A stretch of 60,000 nt of DNA from positions 28,609,960 through 28,669,959 of the forward strand of contig NC_092563.1 in NCBI RefSeq assembly GCF_037975245.1, written 5' to 3'. Each line of letters starts with the position of its first letter. The stretch's first letter is position 1. The position numbers and the translations under genes were made by a program. The notes under the pieces were generated by a model that searched no databases, was not told where the DNA came from, and saw nothing but the letters and a program-made list of their open reading frames with translations. This stretch comes from Apostichopus japonicus. Taxonomy: Eukaryota; Echinodermata; Holothuroidea; Aspidochirotida; Stichopodidae. Shown here in pieces: positions 1-11,855 of this stretch.

Positions 1-189
1 GCCTTGGATTTATCAGGGAGCAGTGTGTCTTTCCAGAACATCAAGTTTTATGATGAGCAGTGCAGTTGGCTTCTGTCAAGCTCCAACAGCAAATCTTTTG
101 AGGCTATCAACTGTATCTTCGAAGGAGGAGGCGTTCAACTCTACGGGAACGGAGAGATGAAACTGGAGGAGTGTGAAATATTTGGAGCT
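1..189 (+). CDS. Beta-helix repeat protein (possibly SHCBP1-like), exon, 5' partial
   Basis: The sequence is open from the window edge and reads in frame into a GT donor at 190 (gtacgt, phase 0). It gives 63 residues containing short strand-like repeats such as SFQNIKFYDE and EAINCIFEGGGVQLYG, ending LEECEIFGA. The alternation of hydrophobic residues with 'C.I/C.F..G.GV.L.G' turns is typical of right-handed parallel beta-helix (pectate-lyase-like) domains of the SHCBP1, FBXO11 and nessun-dorma kind. Those families bind partners or carbohydrates and several act in cytokinesis. The following two exons (3469-3576 and 3800-4096) continue the same pattern in the same phase and reach a stop, so this is the 3' end of a gene on the + strand whose start lies outside the window. 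The beta-helix assignment is fairly safe; SHCBP1 identity is inference. Confidence 0.7.
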
Positions 190-918
190 GTACGTACTAG
201 TTGGATATCTTATTATCCTTGAATCATAATATCCAATATTATCTCTATTGAGTGATTGCATTAGAAATATTCGGGGCTTACCGGAAAGGCAGTAAAATTA
301 AGGGCATGACATATTTAGGATGTTGGTGGTGTCCAACTTGTGGTTTGTCAAGATGAAATTTTTTGGCTTCCTGACATTCTTTCATACCAACATTCGGATC
401 AAAGGATGACGAAGGTTTACTCAATCCTCCCCCAGCCCAGTTGGTGATAATTCTGCTAGTAGGCCTATTCCTAGGTGTGAAATCGGTTTGGCCCTTTTGG
501 GGTCAGTCAGATTTGCCTTTTGAAAGATCCCCTGTTCGTTGTGACAAGAGATGAAGGAGGCAGATTGCATTGTTTACATTTATCAACATGAAAAAGCATA
601 TTAGTTATGAATATCATGAATGTGTACTTGAATATTATGTAACACATGAATATGCATCTAATGGAGTACTTACATGAATGTGCATATAAGTTATGTAATA
701 CATGAATATGTATATTTATTTTGGGGGTGACTGTAATAGATACAAGATTCATAAACGTAAGTCAAAGTTGCCCTTAGCTGCAGCTGACTAGGTTTGGGTC
801 CAACTCTACTGGAAAGATCCTAATTTAGCAGATACTATACAGTACTTCAGCAAATTCCTTGCTAATTTTCCATAAATTGCCTATAATTTTCTTCTATGTA
901 ACCACTGGGTGACCTATA

Positions 919-945
919 CTGTACATACATACATACATACATACT
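919..945. repeat. (TACA)n microsatellite
   Basis: About six consecutive tetranucleotide units lie inside the intron. Confidence 0.85.
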
Positions 946-1177
946 GTGTATACTCCAGGTTTATTAATTGGAATGTATGATTACACCACAATGAATACCA
1001 TTACATTTCAATGAACATACCAAGGATATCATGTATCCTCATCACAGGATATTGCTCTAATTTTAGTTCTTCTTATATTAAATAATCTGCATATTTTGAA
1101 ATGAATATAGGAATGTCTCCCTGCAAACCCTTCTGCTATACATCATTCCACACACTATTCTATCTTCATCTTTCCCA

Positions 1178-1284
1178 TCCTCCTCCTCCTCCTCCTCCTC
1201 CTCCTCCTCCTCCTCCTCCTCCTCCTCCTCCTCCTCCTCCTCCTCCTCCTCCTCCTCCTCCTCCTCCTCCCCCTCCTCCTCCTC
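1178..1284. repeat. (TCC)n trinucleotide array, about 107 bp
   Basis: An almost pure run of about 35 TCC units has one interruption (ccccctcc near 1270). It gives artefactual poly-Pro and poly-Glu open frames on the two strands. As a polypyrimidine/polypurine mirror tract it could form triplex DNA and is likely length-variable. It is intronic and not coding. Confidence 0.95.
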
Positions 1285-3468
1285 ACAGATACATTTCATT
1301 TCCTATGACTCATTATCTCTGGATTTGTTACATCACCATCTTCAAATCATAAACAGCTTGCTTTCGGTTTCCTTTCAAAACATCCTGTTCATTTTTCTTT
1401 CTATCTGCTCTGACACACAGAGGTGTCTCCCACAGGAATAGTTTATTTACTGTCAAGATAACACAGGCCCACTAAAGTACACAGAAAGGTGACAGGAACC
1501 AAACAATAACAGTACACACCAGCTACACTACCAACACTCAGCACTCCTTAGCACACAGCAGCATGAAATGGTCCATGCAGCAGTATTATGCTATAAACAT
1601 TCTCTCGCTTTCTCTGTCTTAATTTACTGCACATGCCATCTGAAGAATGCAAGTTATGCCTCTTACTATGTCATGATAATAAATTTGTGGCATAGTTGAA
1701 AGCATCCTCCAGCTTCCAGAGATTGTAAGATGAAGACCGCATTCATTACAATCAATATCCAGTTTGACGTCACCATCGCTGCCTCGGCAGGCCGAGAGTG
1801 TACTTCACTAGATATTGATCCTAATGCATGCAGAGGGCTGGTGTAAATTGGATCCCACACTAGGGATATTATTCCATGGATTGTCAGTTTGATCACACTT
1901 TAATATCGGTAGCTTTCAAATGTTGGCAGTATTCATCACAAATACGCTAGTCACAGATAATGGTCACTAAAAATTAAGATTTCAACATCTATTTTACCGC
2001 AGCCCTAGTAACATTCTTCCTCTCTGTAAGACTTTAATTGTTTTTTTACAAAACTCCTCGATATCCGGGAGTAACTTGGAACGGTCTGAACCTCCAAGAG
2101 AGTGCCTTTGAAATCTTTCAAAAACTATTAACTTTGCTCAATTGTGGGGGAGAGTATTGAAGAGATTTTCAGAAACTGCATCAACAAACCTATAGTTTTC
2201 CTTAGATCTGTCTTTGTAACATACTACTGAATCTTCTGTGTTGTAGCTGATAATTTCTTGTCAAGCTTTAGAGAGACAAGTAATTGCAGACTTTCGTATC
2301 AGCATGGACCAAGTTTGGAATGTAATTGCAATATCTTATCTTCATCAATGCATTGGTCCTAACATCATAAATATTTAAGAATATGTGTGATGTGTGTTGA
2401 AATAATTTGTATACAGATTATATACTTTAAATATGTTTGTTTCATATGTAGAACTTTTTAAAAAATTTTATGTTTTTATATTATATTATATTTATAGTTT
2501 TTAAATATAATAAGTTGTAATATATTATTCTAATGATTTATTATATAATAATATTATATAATACTAATATATAATAATAATAAAATAATAATTTGTTTTA
2601 ATATAAATCTGTAATTAATTGCCACTGTAAAAATCAGATGTTGGCAACTTTGTCACATAACACAACAGTATGATTGTTGTGTTAATTACCTTTTGCATTA
2701 AAAGAGGAACGGGGGGGGGGTGTGAGGTCTCAACCATACACTTACTATTGTAAAAACAAACTTTGTGATACAATCAAGCTTAACACTAAAGAAAGGGAGA
2801 ATAGGGGGGAGGGGGGGGGGCTCTTAAAACCTTATACCTGTGTATTGGTATTAAAGACCCACAGACAAGGAGTATCTACTGTATATTCAAGTTCAACTAA
2901 TGACATTTTAAACCTCTTGGACTTTTTCATGATGCAATTCTGCAAAACTGCAAAGATGTATCACATTTTTTCTTTAATCAGGAAACAGAGTATTTTTGAT
3001 AAGAGATGAAGATCAGAGCTTTAAAAATAAATGCTGTATCATTAAAGGCATTGAAGACTCGCCCCAAACCCTGTGCGGCCATCTGAAAAAGTTAACATTC
3101 TGTTGCTTGCAAGTGACGTTTTGTTTGTGTTGCTACAAAATGCAGACAGTAATGAAACGTGGTACCTTGTTATCTTTAGCTGGACCTGAGATGTCCAGCG
3201 CTGTATCGTTTGTACACTGTGCTGTGGGTATTGACTGCAGCTGTATGTACTGACTGTACACTAGTGTCTAATTACCGACGGTAGCAAGCTGTGTGTGTAT
3301 TTTCTGGGATGGATTGTGGTGTCTAACACTTCTGTAACACCTCATTCGAAACTAGTTTAACGGCATTAGACAATTTTGCGCGAGTCTTCACATCCTTTAA
3401 ACTAACTCTCTAAATTTACAAGCTATCAAGATGATTGTTTTTTTTTCTGTATCCCTTCCCTTCCTCAG

Positions 3469-3576
3469 CTGGCATATGGTGTCTGCATCTTAAGTGGTTC
3501 TAGGGCAACCCTGAAGAATTGTAACATCCATAATAATGGAAGCAATACAGGAGAGGACTGTGGTATCCTGATAGAG
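3469..3576 (+). CDS. Beta-helix repeat protein, penultimate exon
   Basis: A pyrimidine-rich tract ending ttcctcag at 3468 precedes 36 codons that end at a gtaagc donor at 3577. Both borders are phase 0, matching the exon that ends at 189 and the exon that starts at 3800. The peptide runs from LAYGVCILSGSRATLKNC to NNGSNTGEDCGILIE. This is again one to two coils of a beta-helix, with the 'G.GV.....A.....C.I..N' rhythm seen in SHCBP1 and FBXO11 family proteins. No internal stops, and the reading agrees with its neighbours. The exon is convincing; the exact family is not. Confidence 0.75.
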
Positions 3577-3799
3577 GTAAGCATACAGGGACTTACAAGG
3601 CAGTCAGTATCATTTGAAGTGTTACTTCTGTCACCAATAAACATGGTTGTACATAACAGTATTTTATCAGAAATGTACTGGAAACTCACCTTTATCTTGC
3701 ATGACCTGCTTCCTTTAGTACATGTGCTCACTTAATGACTTAACGATTCACTAATTAATATCGTTTGCTTAATCTTGCCCAATTTTCCTCATTTGTTAG

Positions 3800-4096
3800 G
3801 TCGACACAAGGGACCACATGGACTCGACCCTGGTTGACATCACAGGGAACAGAATACATCACAACCAGGGACCGGGGTTACTGATGGTGGATTCTGAGGA
3901 GGGCCAAAAGATATACCGAGACAGACATCTCAAGGATCTAGAAGCTATAACCAACTTCAAGGGCGCCCTCAACGATAATTCCTTCCAGAGTAATGTCGGA
4001 GGGGATTTTAAGCACAGCGTCAAACTGACCGAGCAAGATGAGAAAGCCAGCGAGATGGAGGAGAAGGATGTGTCTCCTCAAGTCACGGTCGAATAA
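3800..4096 (+). CDS. Beta-helix repeat protein, last coding exon with stop
   Basis: An acceptor (atttgttag, AG at 3798-3799) opens a 98-codon exon in phase 0 that ends in TAA at 4094-4096. It begins VDTRDHMDSTLVDITGNRIH and contains a last beta-helix coil (DITGNRIHHNQGPGLLMVDS). A charged segment (GQKIYRDRHLKDLEA) and a further coil-like stretch (GALNDNSFQSNVGGDF) follow. The C-terminus is an acidic, probably disordered tail ending KDVSPQVTVE. The order 'charged linker, then N..F..N..G.F near the C-terminus' resembles the end of SHCBP1, a SHC-binding midbody protein. That comparison is from memory and uncertain; other beta-helix proteins remain possible. Base composition is clearly less AT-rich than the flanks, as expected of a real exon. 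Confidence 0.75.
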   Translation, partial: VDTRDHMDSTLVDITGNRIHHNQGPGLLMVDSEEGQKIYRDRHLKDLEAITNFKGALNDNSFQSNVGGDFKHSVKLTEQDEKASEMEEKDVSPQVTVE

Positions 4097-4700
4097 TTTG
4101 TGGGAAATGAAGCGGTTCTTGGCGGATCACATGATAATTCTATAAGAATGGCATTGTCTCAGCAGGTTTCAATAGTTTGTACTGTCTAGATATGCATATC
4201 ATACATGTAGAAATATTTGTGCGGCTATTATTATAGTAAGCAAAAAAATGGAAGGGAGCAATGTTCAAAGCCTTCGTGTGGTGTTTTCAGTTTTTTTCGC
4301 ATCTGTGGTAATGGGGGGGTGTCAGTAATATTATGAATAATTCACACTACAATCAGCAAAGACGTTGAGTCTGACAGGAAGGTTAGAGGATCTGCTAAGT
4401 TCACGTAGAAAGGTTAACCAGTTTCCTTCTTGGTTTGCAAATGTGATACTCCATTTTATGTTTACGGCTTACAAACTTTCCACTAGACTGTTAGATTCTG
4501 TTTCAGGAAACACCAAGCGATAAATGATTTTAATGTTTCATATGGAGTTAATAGACTCGTATCGCCGCTATAAGGAAGTATTTCAATTCTTGCACTCTTC
4601 ATTTTCATAAACAACCCACATAAAGTACTTTAGTGAGTTCATTTGGACTTGGGTCTGCCTTAATATAAACAGATTTCGTCATTATTTGAATAAATTATCA
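4097..4700 (+). other. 3' UTR of the beta-helix gene (probable)
   Basis: No coding potential is seen after the stop at 4096. The first canonical AATAAA on the + strand that I see downstream is at about 4689-4694, so a 3' UTR of roughly 0.6 kb is a reasonable reading. The cleavage site is not determinable from sequence alone. Confidence 0.4.
4689..4694 (+). terminator. Candidate poly(A) signal AATAAA
   Basis: A canonical hexamer lies 593 bp after the stop codon of the beta-helix gene. Chance hits are common in such AT-rich DNA. Confidence 0.35.
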
Positions 4701-6595
4701 ATGAGGGATGTTCAGCCACGCCCTAACTCAACAGAGGGGTACAGTCATACCGGTCCTATATAGTTCCGCAACACTTGACAAGCTGCAGTCTCTGAAATGA
4801 CTGAGAATTTCTTATGATATATCTCTGCTGGACATTTCTGGGCATCCCAAATAACTAGCACATTTTAACAATGACATTTTGACCACTATCCGTTTGGCAA
4901 CGTAACCATTCCGGTCGACAAACCAATCAGAATGCTACTCTGATGTATTTTCAATCGGGTCAGCTAAACTGAGTCTAAGCTTTTGAGCGTCAGTAGAATC
5001 CAAATTGGAATGAACTGGACTGATACCTACAATTCTTACTTGCTCACAAGTGGTACATACAATTTCATTTTTGAAATTGTTGAAGATGTGATCTTTTGAA
5101 ACATATTTTTACAACCAGCACACAGATTTGAGATACGTTCCAAAACTGTACAAAATCTTTGGAGATCTGTCAATAGCATATATATGATGTGCATTAAGAT
5201 CCTGAGCCTGATAAAGAGATACAGAGCTGTTAGGACCCAGAGCAACATTTACTTGTGGCTCCGTTACCATGGATATGACAGGCCCCTCTCTAGAAACGCT
5301 GAAGATCACCATACTTTTGTAGGCAGGTTAGATCCTTAATAATTTTGAGAGGAAAATAATTCAAACCAAGCTTAAATCAAATTGAAAAATCATGTCTAAA
5401 AATCAGAGGAAATGTCATAAATTCAATGTATTTGTCAGACTGTCTTCCTGACAATAATTCACTCAGAAAACCCAAATTTTTTTGGGGAAACCCTAAACCC
5501 ACCTCCTCCTACTATTGATGTGCAGGATTACTTCTTGTATTCAGCATATTGTATTCATCAAGTTAAAAGTTTGTCCCAACATGGAAATCACCATGTGTCA
5601 ACATCTGCCAAAGTATTATCCATACTTCATTTAAATATGAAAGTGTCATTAGACTTGATTATGTCACCAGGTCAAAGCACTACTTGTGTATTAAGGAATG
5701 AGAATCTTCTGGAAATATAATCAAAACATCATTTTACGACTAGCAATAGAAGTGAAAGTGTTTTTTCTTCCCGGTATGTTGCATCATTCAGTATTATCTG
5801 GGTTTAGAAATAGCTTACTAGGTTTTTTTCATTTCCGTTCATTTCCAGCAATAGTTTATCCAGCTTATGACCTGCCAGCAATCCTATCTAAGAATATGTC
5901 AGTGCACTTTCATGAAAGACTGTTTTTTTTTATATTTCCCCGGTAATGAGCTGCTCTCTAATGCTAGTAGTTATTAGTAGTGTTTCTACCTGATATTAAG
6001 TTGAGCAGAATAGAGACGAAAATGAAAAAGATTGTGCTTTAATTGATCGTTCTTTCATTCTGCGATTTGTTAATATGTAAGTGACTCACCTGAATATGTT
6101 ACCAAGCACTGACTACAGACACTCAGATATTAAAGTGAGAATGCATTTGTCTTGTACAATGAAGTCCTCTGTAATTCTTGCCTGTGTAACACTGATTCTG
6201 CAGTTTCTATCACTAGTGTCTCAGCTGCACTTACATGATGCAGTCCTTTCAAAATGCAATATTTGCTCTCATGAATGTCATAAAGAAAACAAGGCTTTGT
6301 TTTTGTAATATTATTACTTGCTCACTGCTAACATGACTTGAAATGAACTTTGTTGTGACAACATTAGAAATGATAAATTAAATGGAAAGAAAAGAAGAAA
6401 AAAAAGAAAAAAACAAATAATAGAGGTTCCCAAATCATTCCAAATGTTAGATTTTATCTAACTCTTGGGGCGGATCCACTTCACATTTCAGAAAGCAATG
6501 GAAAATTTGCTAGTATGCAATTATACAGCAAGCAGTTAATATATATGAAGTCTCCATAGAGACACAGTGATGACAATTATTAATGTGGTGTTTTT
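4701..6595. other. Intergenic, no gene recognised
   Basis: AT-rich single-copy-looking DNA. The open frames of 66-92 codons here show no domain features, and no tandem array was seen. Confidence 0.5.
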
Positions 6596-6599
6596 GTAT

Positions 6600-7630
6600 G
6601 GAAGGATATGAAGTACAGCATTATCAATACATACACGCATATTTCATGAGTAGTTCTGACAGTAAGGGCTAGAAATAAGGCACTTATGTCAGAAGGCTAA
6701 ATATAGCTTATTTCTAATAACAATAAGGCTTAAGTGTAGGAAAATAACAATTGCCTTTTAATATTTCCTTCCTGTAAAATAATTTGGAAATGATTATTGC
6801 CTTGGTTTATATGAGTATAAGGTACAAAATCTAAACAAAATTGAAACTGCGGACACTCTTTGTTACCCACAATTTGTATGTAATGCATTGTTATTATTTT
6901 TTTCAATTGTAATCCTTTGCAAAGTTTGCCTTCTTTTGTTATGCTATCTTACAGAGGGATATGAAGTACAGTATTATAAATACATACATGAATATCTCAT
7001 GGGTAGCTCTGACATTGAGGGATAAATAAAGTTCTCATGTCAGAAGGCTAAATATAGCTTATTTCTAATAACAATAAGGCTTAGTGTAGGAAAATAACAA
7101 TTGCATTTAAATATTTCCCTCCTGTCAAATAAATTTGAAAATGGTCATTGCCTTGGTTTATATGAGTATAAGGTACAAAATCTAAAAAAAAATTAAATTG
7201 CAGAACTCTTTGTTACCCACAAATTGTATGTAATGCATTGTTATTATTTTTTTCAATTGTAATCCTTTGCAAAGTTTGCCTTCTTTTGTTATGCTATCTT
7301 ACAGAGGGATATGAAGTACAGCATTATAAATACATACATGAATATCTCATGAGTAGCTCTGACAGTGAGGGATAAATAAAGTTCTCATGTCAGAAGGCTA
7401 AATATAGCTTATTTCTTACAATAATAAGGACAATAATATCAATTGCCTTTTAATATTTCCCTCTTGTAAATAAATTTGGAAATTGGATTATTGCCTTAGT
7501 TTATATGAGTATAAAGGATCAAAATTTAAACTATTATTAAACTGCAGAAACTCTTTGTTTCCCAAAATGTTTATGTAATGCATTGTTATTATTTTTTCAT
7601 CATTTTTAATTCCTTGAAAGTTTTTCCCTG
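6600..7630. repeat. Tandem triplication, unit about 350 bp
   Basis: The motif gatatgaagtacag begins at about 6604, 6958 and 7308, and each time a long matching block follows. That block contains tcagaaggctaaatatagct, ttgccttggtttatatgagt (diverged in copy 3) and a conserved cattgttattattttt. Copies 2 and 3 are the closest, while copy 1 and the end of copy 3 have diverged. The arrangement is head-to-tail with no coding content. It is either a local tandem duplication or the seed of a satellite. Confidence 0.9.
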
Positions 7631-9600
7631 ATTTTTTCCATCCTGTTTCAATCTCGTGATAAAGTGAAAGTAATATACTATGTTTTAAGGTACCAGATCT
7701 TCCTTTCACAATCAATTACAGAACAACTAAGTTGAAGCAATTTTCAATACCGAATATAGCCGAAATACAACACTCTTCCATGCATAGTTGTCACCTATGT
7801 ATTTATACGTCAAGCGAATGGAAAGTTTCTCGTCCATATAATTCAGTAGCAATATATCATCATTATTAAACAACTAACAGGCAATATTTGTTCGGTATAT
7901 CTCTGTTAATATATACAGTTTTATTGTTTTTTCTCTCACACGGTAACCTTGGTGAAGGTATTAATTATTACTCATATTCCGTTGAAGTATTTAGACGCCT
8001 GGTAGACTGGTCTCTCTTATTTCAGTTATAGCAATAAAAATGCAGTGTGGAATCATGAATGTAATTGAGAAGTGACACATGTTATGCAAATAATAAATTA
8101 TTGTAAAGAATAGGCTCATCTTAGTTCTTTTTAGATTTTGAATTGGAAATTTTTTTATTTTGATATTTAATATGAATAAATTGTTCCAATATCCATCTTA
8201 TAGATAAAGATTTATTAAAAGATGGAACATGTTGGTTTTGTGCTAGATTTGTTTAGGGTAGCTATTATTTGTTTCCTTTCATGCAGAAGTCCTTACCACG
8301 ACTTAACTCTTCATTAAAAGGAGAAACAATCCCAGACAACTAACAGAACAATTATTCCATTTGGGAGTTACCACAGATTTGATGTTCTTTCTTAAATAGG
8401 ACTGAAGACTTGGCCAAGTCTAAGTATATACTCATCATTGAGCCACATATGTTTGAAGTTTTAGCAGTGTTCTTTTGTGTATTACATCGCTTTTTGGTAA
8501 CAGAAATGCAGTTTGCAGATACTGAATCCAAACTCTATTAGAGCTCTTATCATGACCACATACCACATAATGGTTTTACCTTGAAAATATGAACTCATCT
8601 GAAGAAGTCTACAAAAATTCCTCAGCATATGTAGTAAACTACAACTGACCTAATTTGCAAATTCCAAATGATTGAAATATGTGAAAACTATTAATTAAAC
8701 TGCATGCATATTGCATATTTGTTGAGCAACTAGACAGAATTGAGATGGAGAGGTTGGGGGATACTTCATGCTGTTACTGAACATTTTATACTAATTTTTT
8801 ACAAAGCAAATGGTCTGGAATGGAGCATGCTTTAATAATTTGTTCTAGGTTACTAATGAGATCCCAAAAAAAAGCTACTTTAAATTTAAGCTACAAATTG
8901 AGTTCTTGTCTTTTTTGTAAATGATGTAAGTTAATATCTTCTGCAACCTTCTAATATTTGAGTTTACAATCAATCTTCATGTCACTATACAGGAGTCCTT
9001 GTAAGGACTCAACCTCTTGTTGAAATCTAATCGTTCAAGTCACAAGTAAAGTGGTGTAAACGCTACCTAGAGTCAAGTGGAGTACAATAGACTATTAAAC
9101 CCAAGTCTTGAGTCAGAAGGTACTCAATGGAATCAAATGAGGTCAATAACTGTTGACTATAGATAACCTAAGCACAATTTGTGACTGTATGGAGGATGAG
9201 GGGAGAGAGGGGAGGGGGATGCGTGGGTGGGTATGAGAGGAAATGAGTAATGTAAACTTCCTAACGGAGAGCTTGTTGAATTTATGTTTATTCCTAGCCT
9301 CAGAGATGCCTATGTAACCTCATCTTTGCAGTAAAACATGATGGATAAGACTGAAGATAATGTCTTCTTTGATATTCGTATATATTGTGATACAAGGAAG
9401 TCAAAGATGCTTCCTTGATGCAACTAATACATGTATAACAGTTAAAGGTTCACTCTGAAATAATCAGCCATGTGTAGAAACTGTCAAAATTTACCAAAAT
9501 GCAGAATACGATCATCATGGTTGGACTTATGACAGTCTGAGGGCGGGTATAAATCCTTTCATATTTGATGTGATGATATGACTCTGGTGTGTTAAAGTCA
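7631..9600. other. Intergenic, no gene recognised
   Basis: AT-rich and without coding features. A perfect short palindrome with 8-bp arms and a 2-nt loop (gagtccttgtaaggactc) lies at about 8993-9010. Confidence 0.5.
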
Positions 9601-9611
9601 GGTCAAGGGTG

Positions 9612-9612
9612 T

Positions 9613-9643
<31 letters not shown>
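9612..9643. repeat. (TA)n microsatellite interrupted by a MITE
   Basis: A TA array runs up to the left end of the hAT-like element at 9644 and resumes directly after its right end at 10006, as expected if the element inserted into a TA array. Confidence 0.85.
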
Positions 9644-9646
<3 letters not shown>

Positions 9647-10005
9647 TGGCGTAGGAAGGTATTTTTGAGTGGGGGGCTGAAGACTGATGGCCTGCCTGGG
9701 GGAGGGGTCTAAGGGGAGGGGGTGTCCCCCTCCCCTTTGGATTTTTTTGCATTTCCAGGTAGCCTCAGATGCAATTTGGTGTAATATAGCACACTTCAAC
9801 ACCCACTCCATTTTGTAAACTTAATTTTGTATTTTCACCAGGCCTTAGATGCAATTTGGTGCTCCAAATGAGATTTTTTTCTCATTTGGATATGAAAAAG
9901 GGGTTTTCTGACTTGCGAAGCGACGGGGCGGAATGATACTTCCGCCCCTCCACATTTTTCACTGGGGGGGCTGGCCCCCCCAGCCCCCTGGTTCCTACGC
10001 CCTTG
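9644..10005. mobile_element. hAT-type MITE, about 362 bp
   Basis: The left end reads cagtggcgtaggaa and the right end, on the opposite strand, reads caagggcgtaggaa, which is 12 of 14 matching. Both flanks are tatatata, fitting an 8-bp target duplication, although the host sequence is itself a TA array so this is weak proof. G-rich and C-rich runs follow inside the termini. There is no transposase frame, so it is non-autonomous. The terminus closely resembles three other elements in the window (19711, 45219, 45989). Two open frames that cross it are artefacts. Confidence 0.8.
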
Positions 10006-11699
10006 TATATATATGTATATATATAAACCTACTGGCTTACTCTCATACTACTGTGTGCATTACATGTGCCTTTATACAATTAAGACACTACAAACAACAA
10101 ACAGGGATGTCATTAGAACCAAACCGGCCGTCATAGTCATGTTTAGTTTGCTGAAGATCATGCTGGAGGAAAAGGACATCCACAAGAGCAGAAAGGTGGG
10201 GGAGGGCCAAGTATCCCCCAACTGATTTTGGTAGTGGTATGAAGCTTAATGGACATGCTGAAGGCTGATCAAAGACTTTTTGGAATAAATGGTGCGACTG
10301 TGGGGTTGCCTTCTGGTGCTGCCTTGTAGGTGTGGATACAGTGGTGGATATTGGGGTCCTCAACTAGAAAAAAAAATCAAAGTTTTGACATCGAACAGTG
10401 CGTTCTGAGGCATATAAGGGCTATCAATTTCATCTATTTAGGTGCCCAATACAAGGATGTGCTAGTAAACACTATAATATATTGAAAACCATCCCTGGTG
10501 GAACATTTACCCCCAACTGATGATGGAGGTGGGGGTGGCGTGATGGGGGGGGGGACCATCCTTACCATTCTATGTGCACACCACTGATAAGACATGATCA
10601 ATTGGCTGTTTCAGTAGCATTTCAGATTTGTATTTATCGTACAGCGGCACCAGTATCTTTCGTAGATTAATTCCAACCACTTCTGTTGTTAATGTACCAT
10701 TGTGCTATTATCCCACCCTGGAGCTCAAACCATCAACTATCTGATAAAAACAAATATGTCCATGTCTCGTCCTATTGACTATTTCTTTCCATTTTTATTT
10801 CTTTGTCTCACCAGGGTCGTACTATCTGACAAACAGATAATATGTGACTAGTAATGTCTGTCCTTGTAGCAGCGTCATTCGCCTATTGTATAGCTGCTCT
10901 CTCTCATATATATTGGATATGTCTGGCTGCATTATGAATATTCATAGAGTATGTCTGGCTGCATTATGAATATTCATATAGCATACAGTACTTACTACAT
11001 GTTTATCCAGCCGTCTGCATAAACATGTCGGTGAACATCTGTTGATATTGATAAAGTGATGTGATAAAGGTTGTATTAAATGTTTCCTGATTATTTTATT
11101 GGTGTTTATCATTGTTTACATTGCTATAGATTCACAAGAACAATGTATTCCCCAAATCATTCAGTCACATTGTTGAATTAATATTGGTGACTGTTTTTCA
11201 TTTCTTCTGGCATATTTGAAGGGCTCGTACTGAGGATATTAACATGAATTTGAGTATTTTCATCATCTCTAAGGCTGCACTCAGCAATTAAGGCAGCCCC
11301 CCGCCCCCCTGCCCCTTTCCCACAGCAAAGGTACAAGACATCACACCTGGAAATTTTCTATAACTTATCCTTATATGTTTAGACTACAATGATATAATCA
11401 ATATTTAGCAAACCATTATTTCCATGTTAACCAGTTCTTCTTCTTGAATGTTAAATATTGCACTAATCACGTGGGTGAGCACTCTACCACCCCCACTACA
11501 TGGCCGCCACTACACATGTCCCTTATCCCCTTGTGAAAACCTGAAGTTACAGCTGGCCATATTTCCATTACTTATGTTGTCACTTATACACCCTTTTCTC
11601 TTATCTTTCTCTTTTTAGTTTTTCTCTAAATTATTCATAAATTAAAAACTCTTTAGAACCTGTATTTTCTTGGTTCACTTGATTATAACTTACTTGAAC
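10006..11699. other. Intergenic, no gene recognised
   Basis: Contains the end of the TA array, the 32-bp repeat pair and some poly-G/poly-C runs. No exon or RNA gene was recognised. Confidence 0.45.
10919..10980. repeat. Two-copy direct repeat, period 32 bp
   Basis: The unit starting atgtctggctgcattatg occurs twice. Each copy ends in the palindrome atgaatattcat. Confidence 0.85.
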
Positions 11700-11855
11700 T
11701 TGAACTGTTATATAAAGATTATCAGCTTGAACAGGATTCAAAGCAGTGACTTAACCTCAGGATTATTGAAAGCAAATGTACTCTACCAAGTAGAGAGTGA
11801 GCTAGCCAGCCATTATAGTTGGTTGCTATACTTATATAACCATTTATTTACTGGT
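11700..11855 (-). mobile_element. tRNA-derived SINE fragment
   Basis: Read on the - strand, there is an A-box-like tract (tagctcac...ttggtagagt) followed at tRNA-like spacing by a B-box-like gctttgaatcctg. This is the internal RNA polymerase III promoter of a tRNA-derived SINE. The rest of the element is degenerate and the borders are approximate. It lies inside a 145-codon + strand open frame (11670-12107), which I therefore do not accept as a gene. Confidence 0.5.

Larger units (their letters stand above)
190..3468 (+). other. Intron of the beta-helix gene
   Basis: This is the gap between the donor at 190 and the acceptor at 3468. It holds a (TACA)n tract, a long (TCC)n array, an extremely AT-rich stretch at about 2455-2600 and two poly-G runs (near 2711 and 2805). 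No further exon was recognised. Short open frames here lie on the repeats or read AT-rich sequence without family features. Confidence 0.65.

Noticed and set aside
1078-1352. Poly-Glu (-) and poly-Pro (+) open frames
   Set aside because: Both are translations of the (TCC)n array in an intron.
9527-9811. 94-codon - strand frame
   Set aside because: Covers the hAT MITE left end and a TA array.
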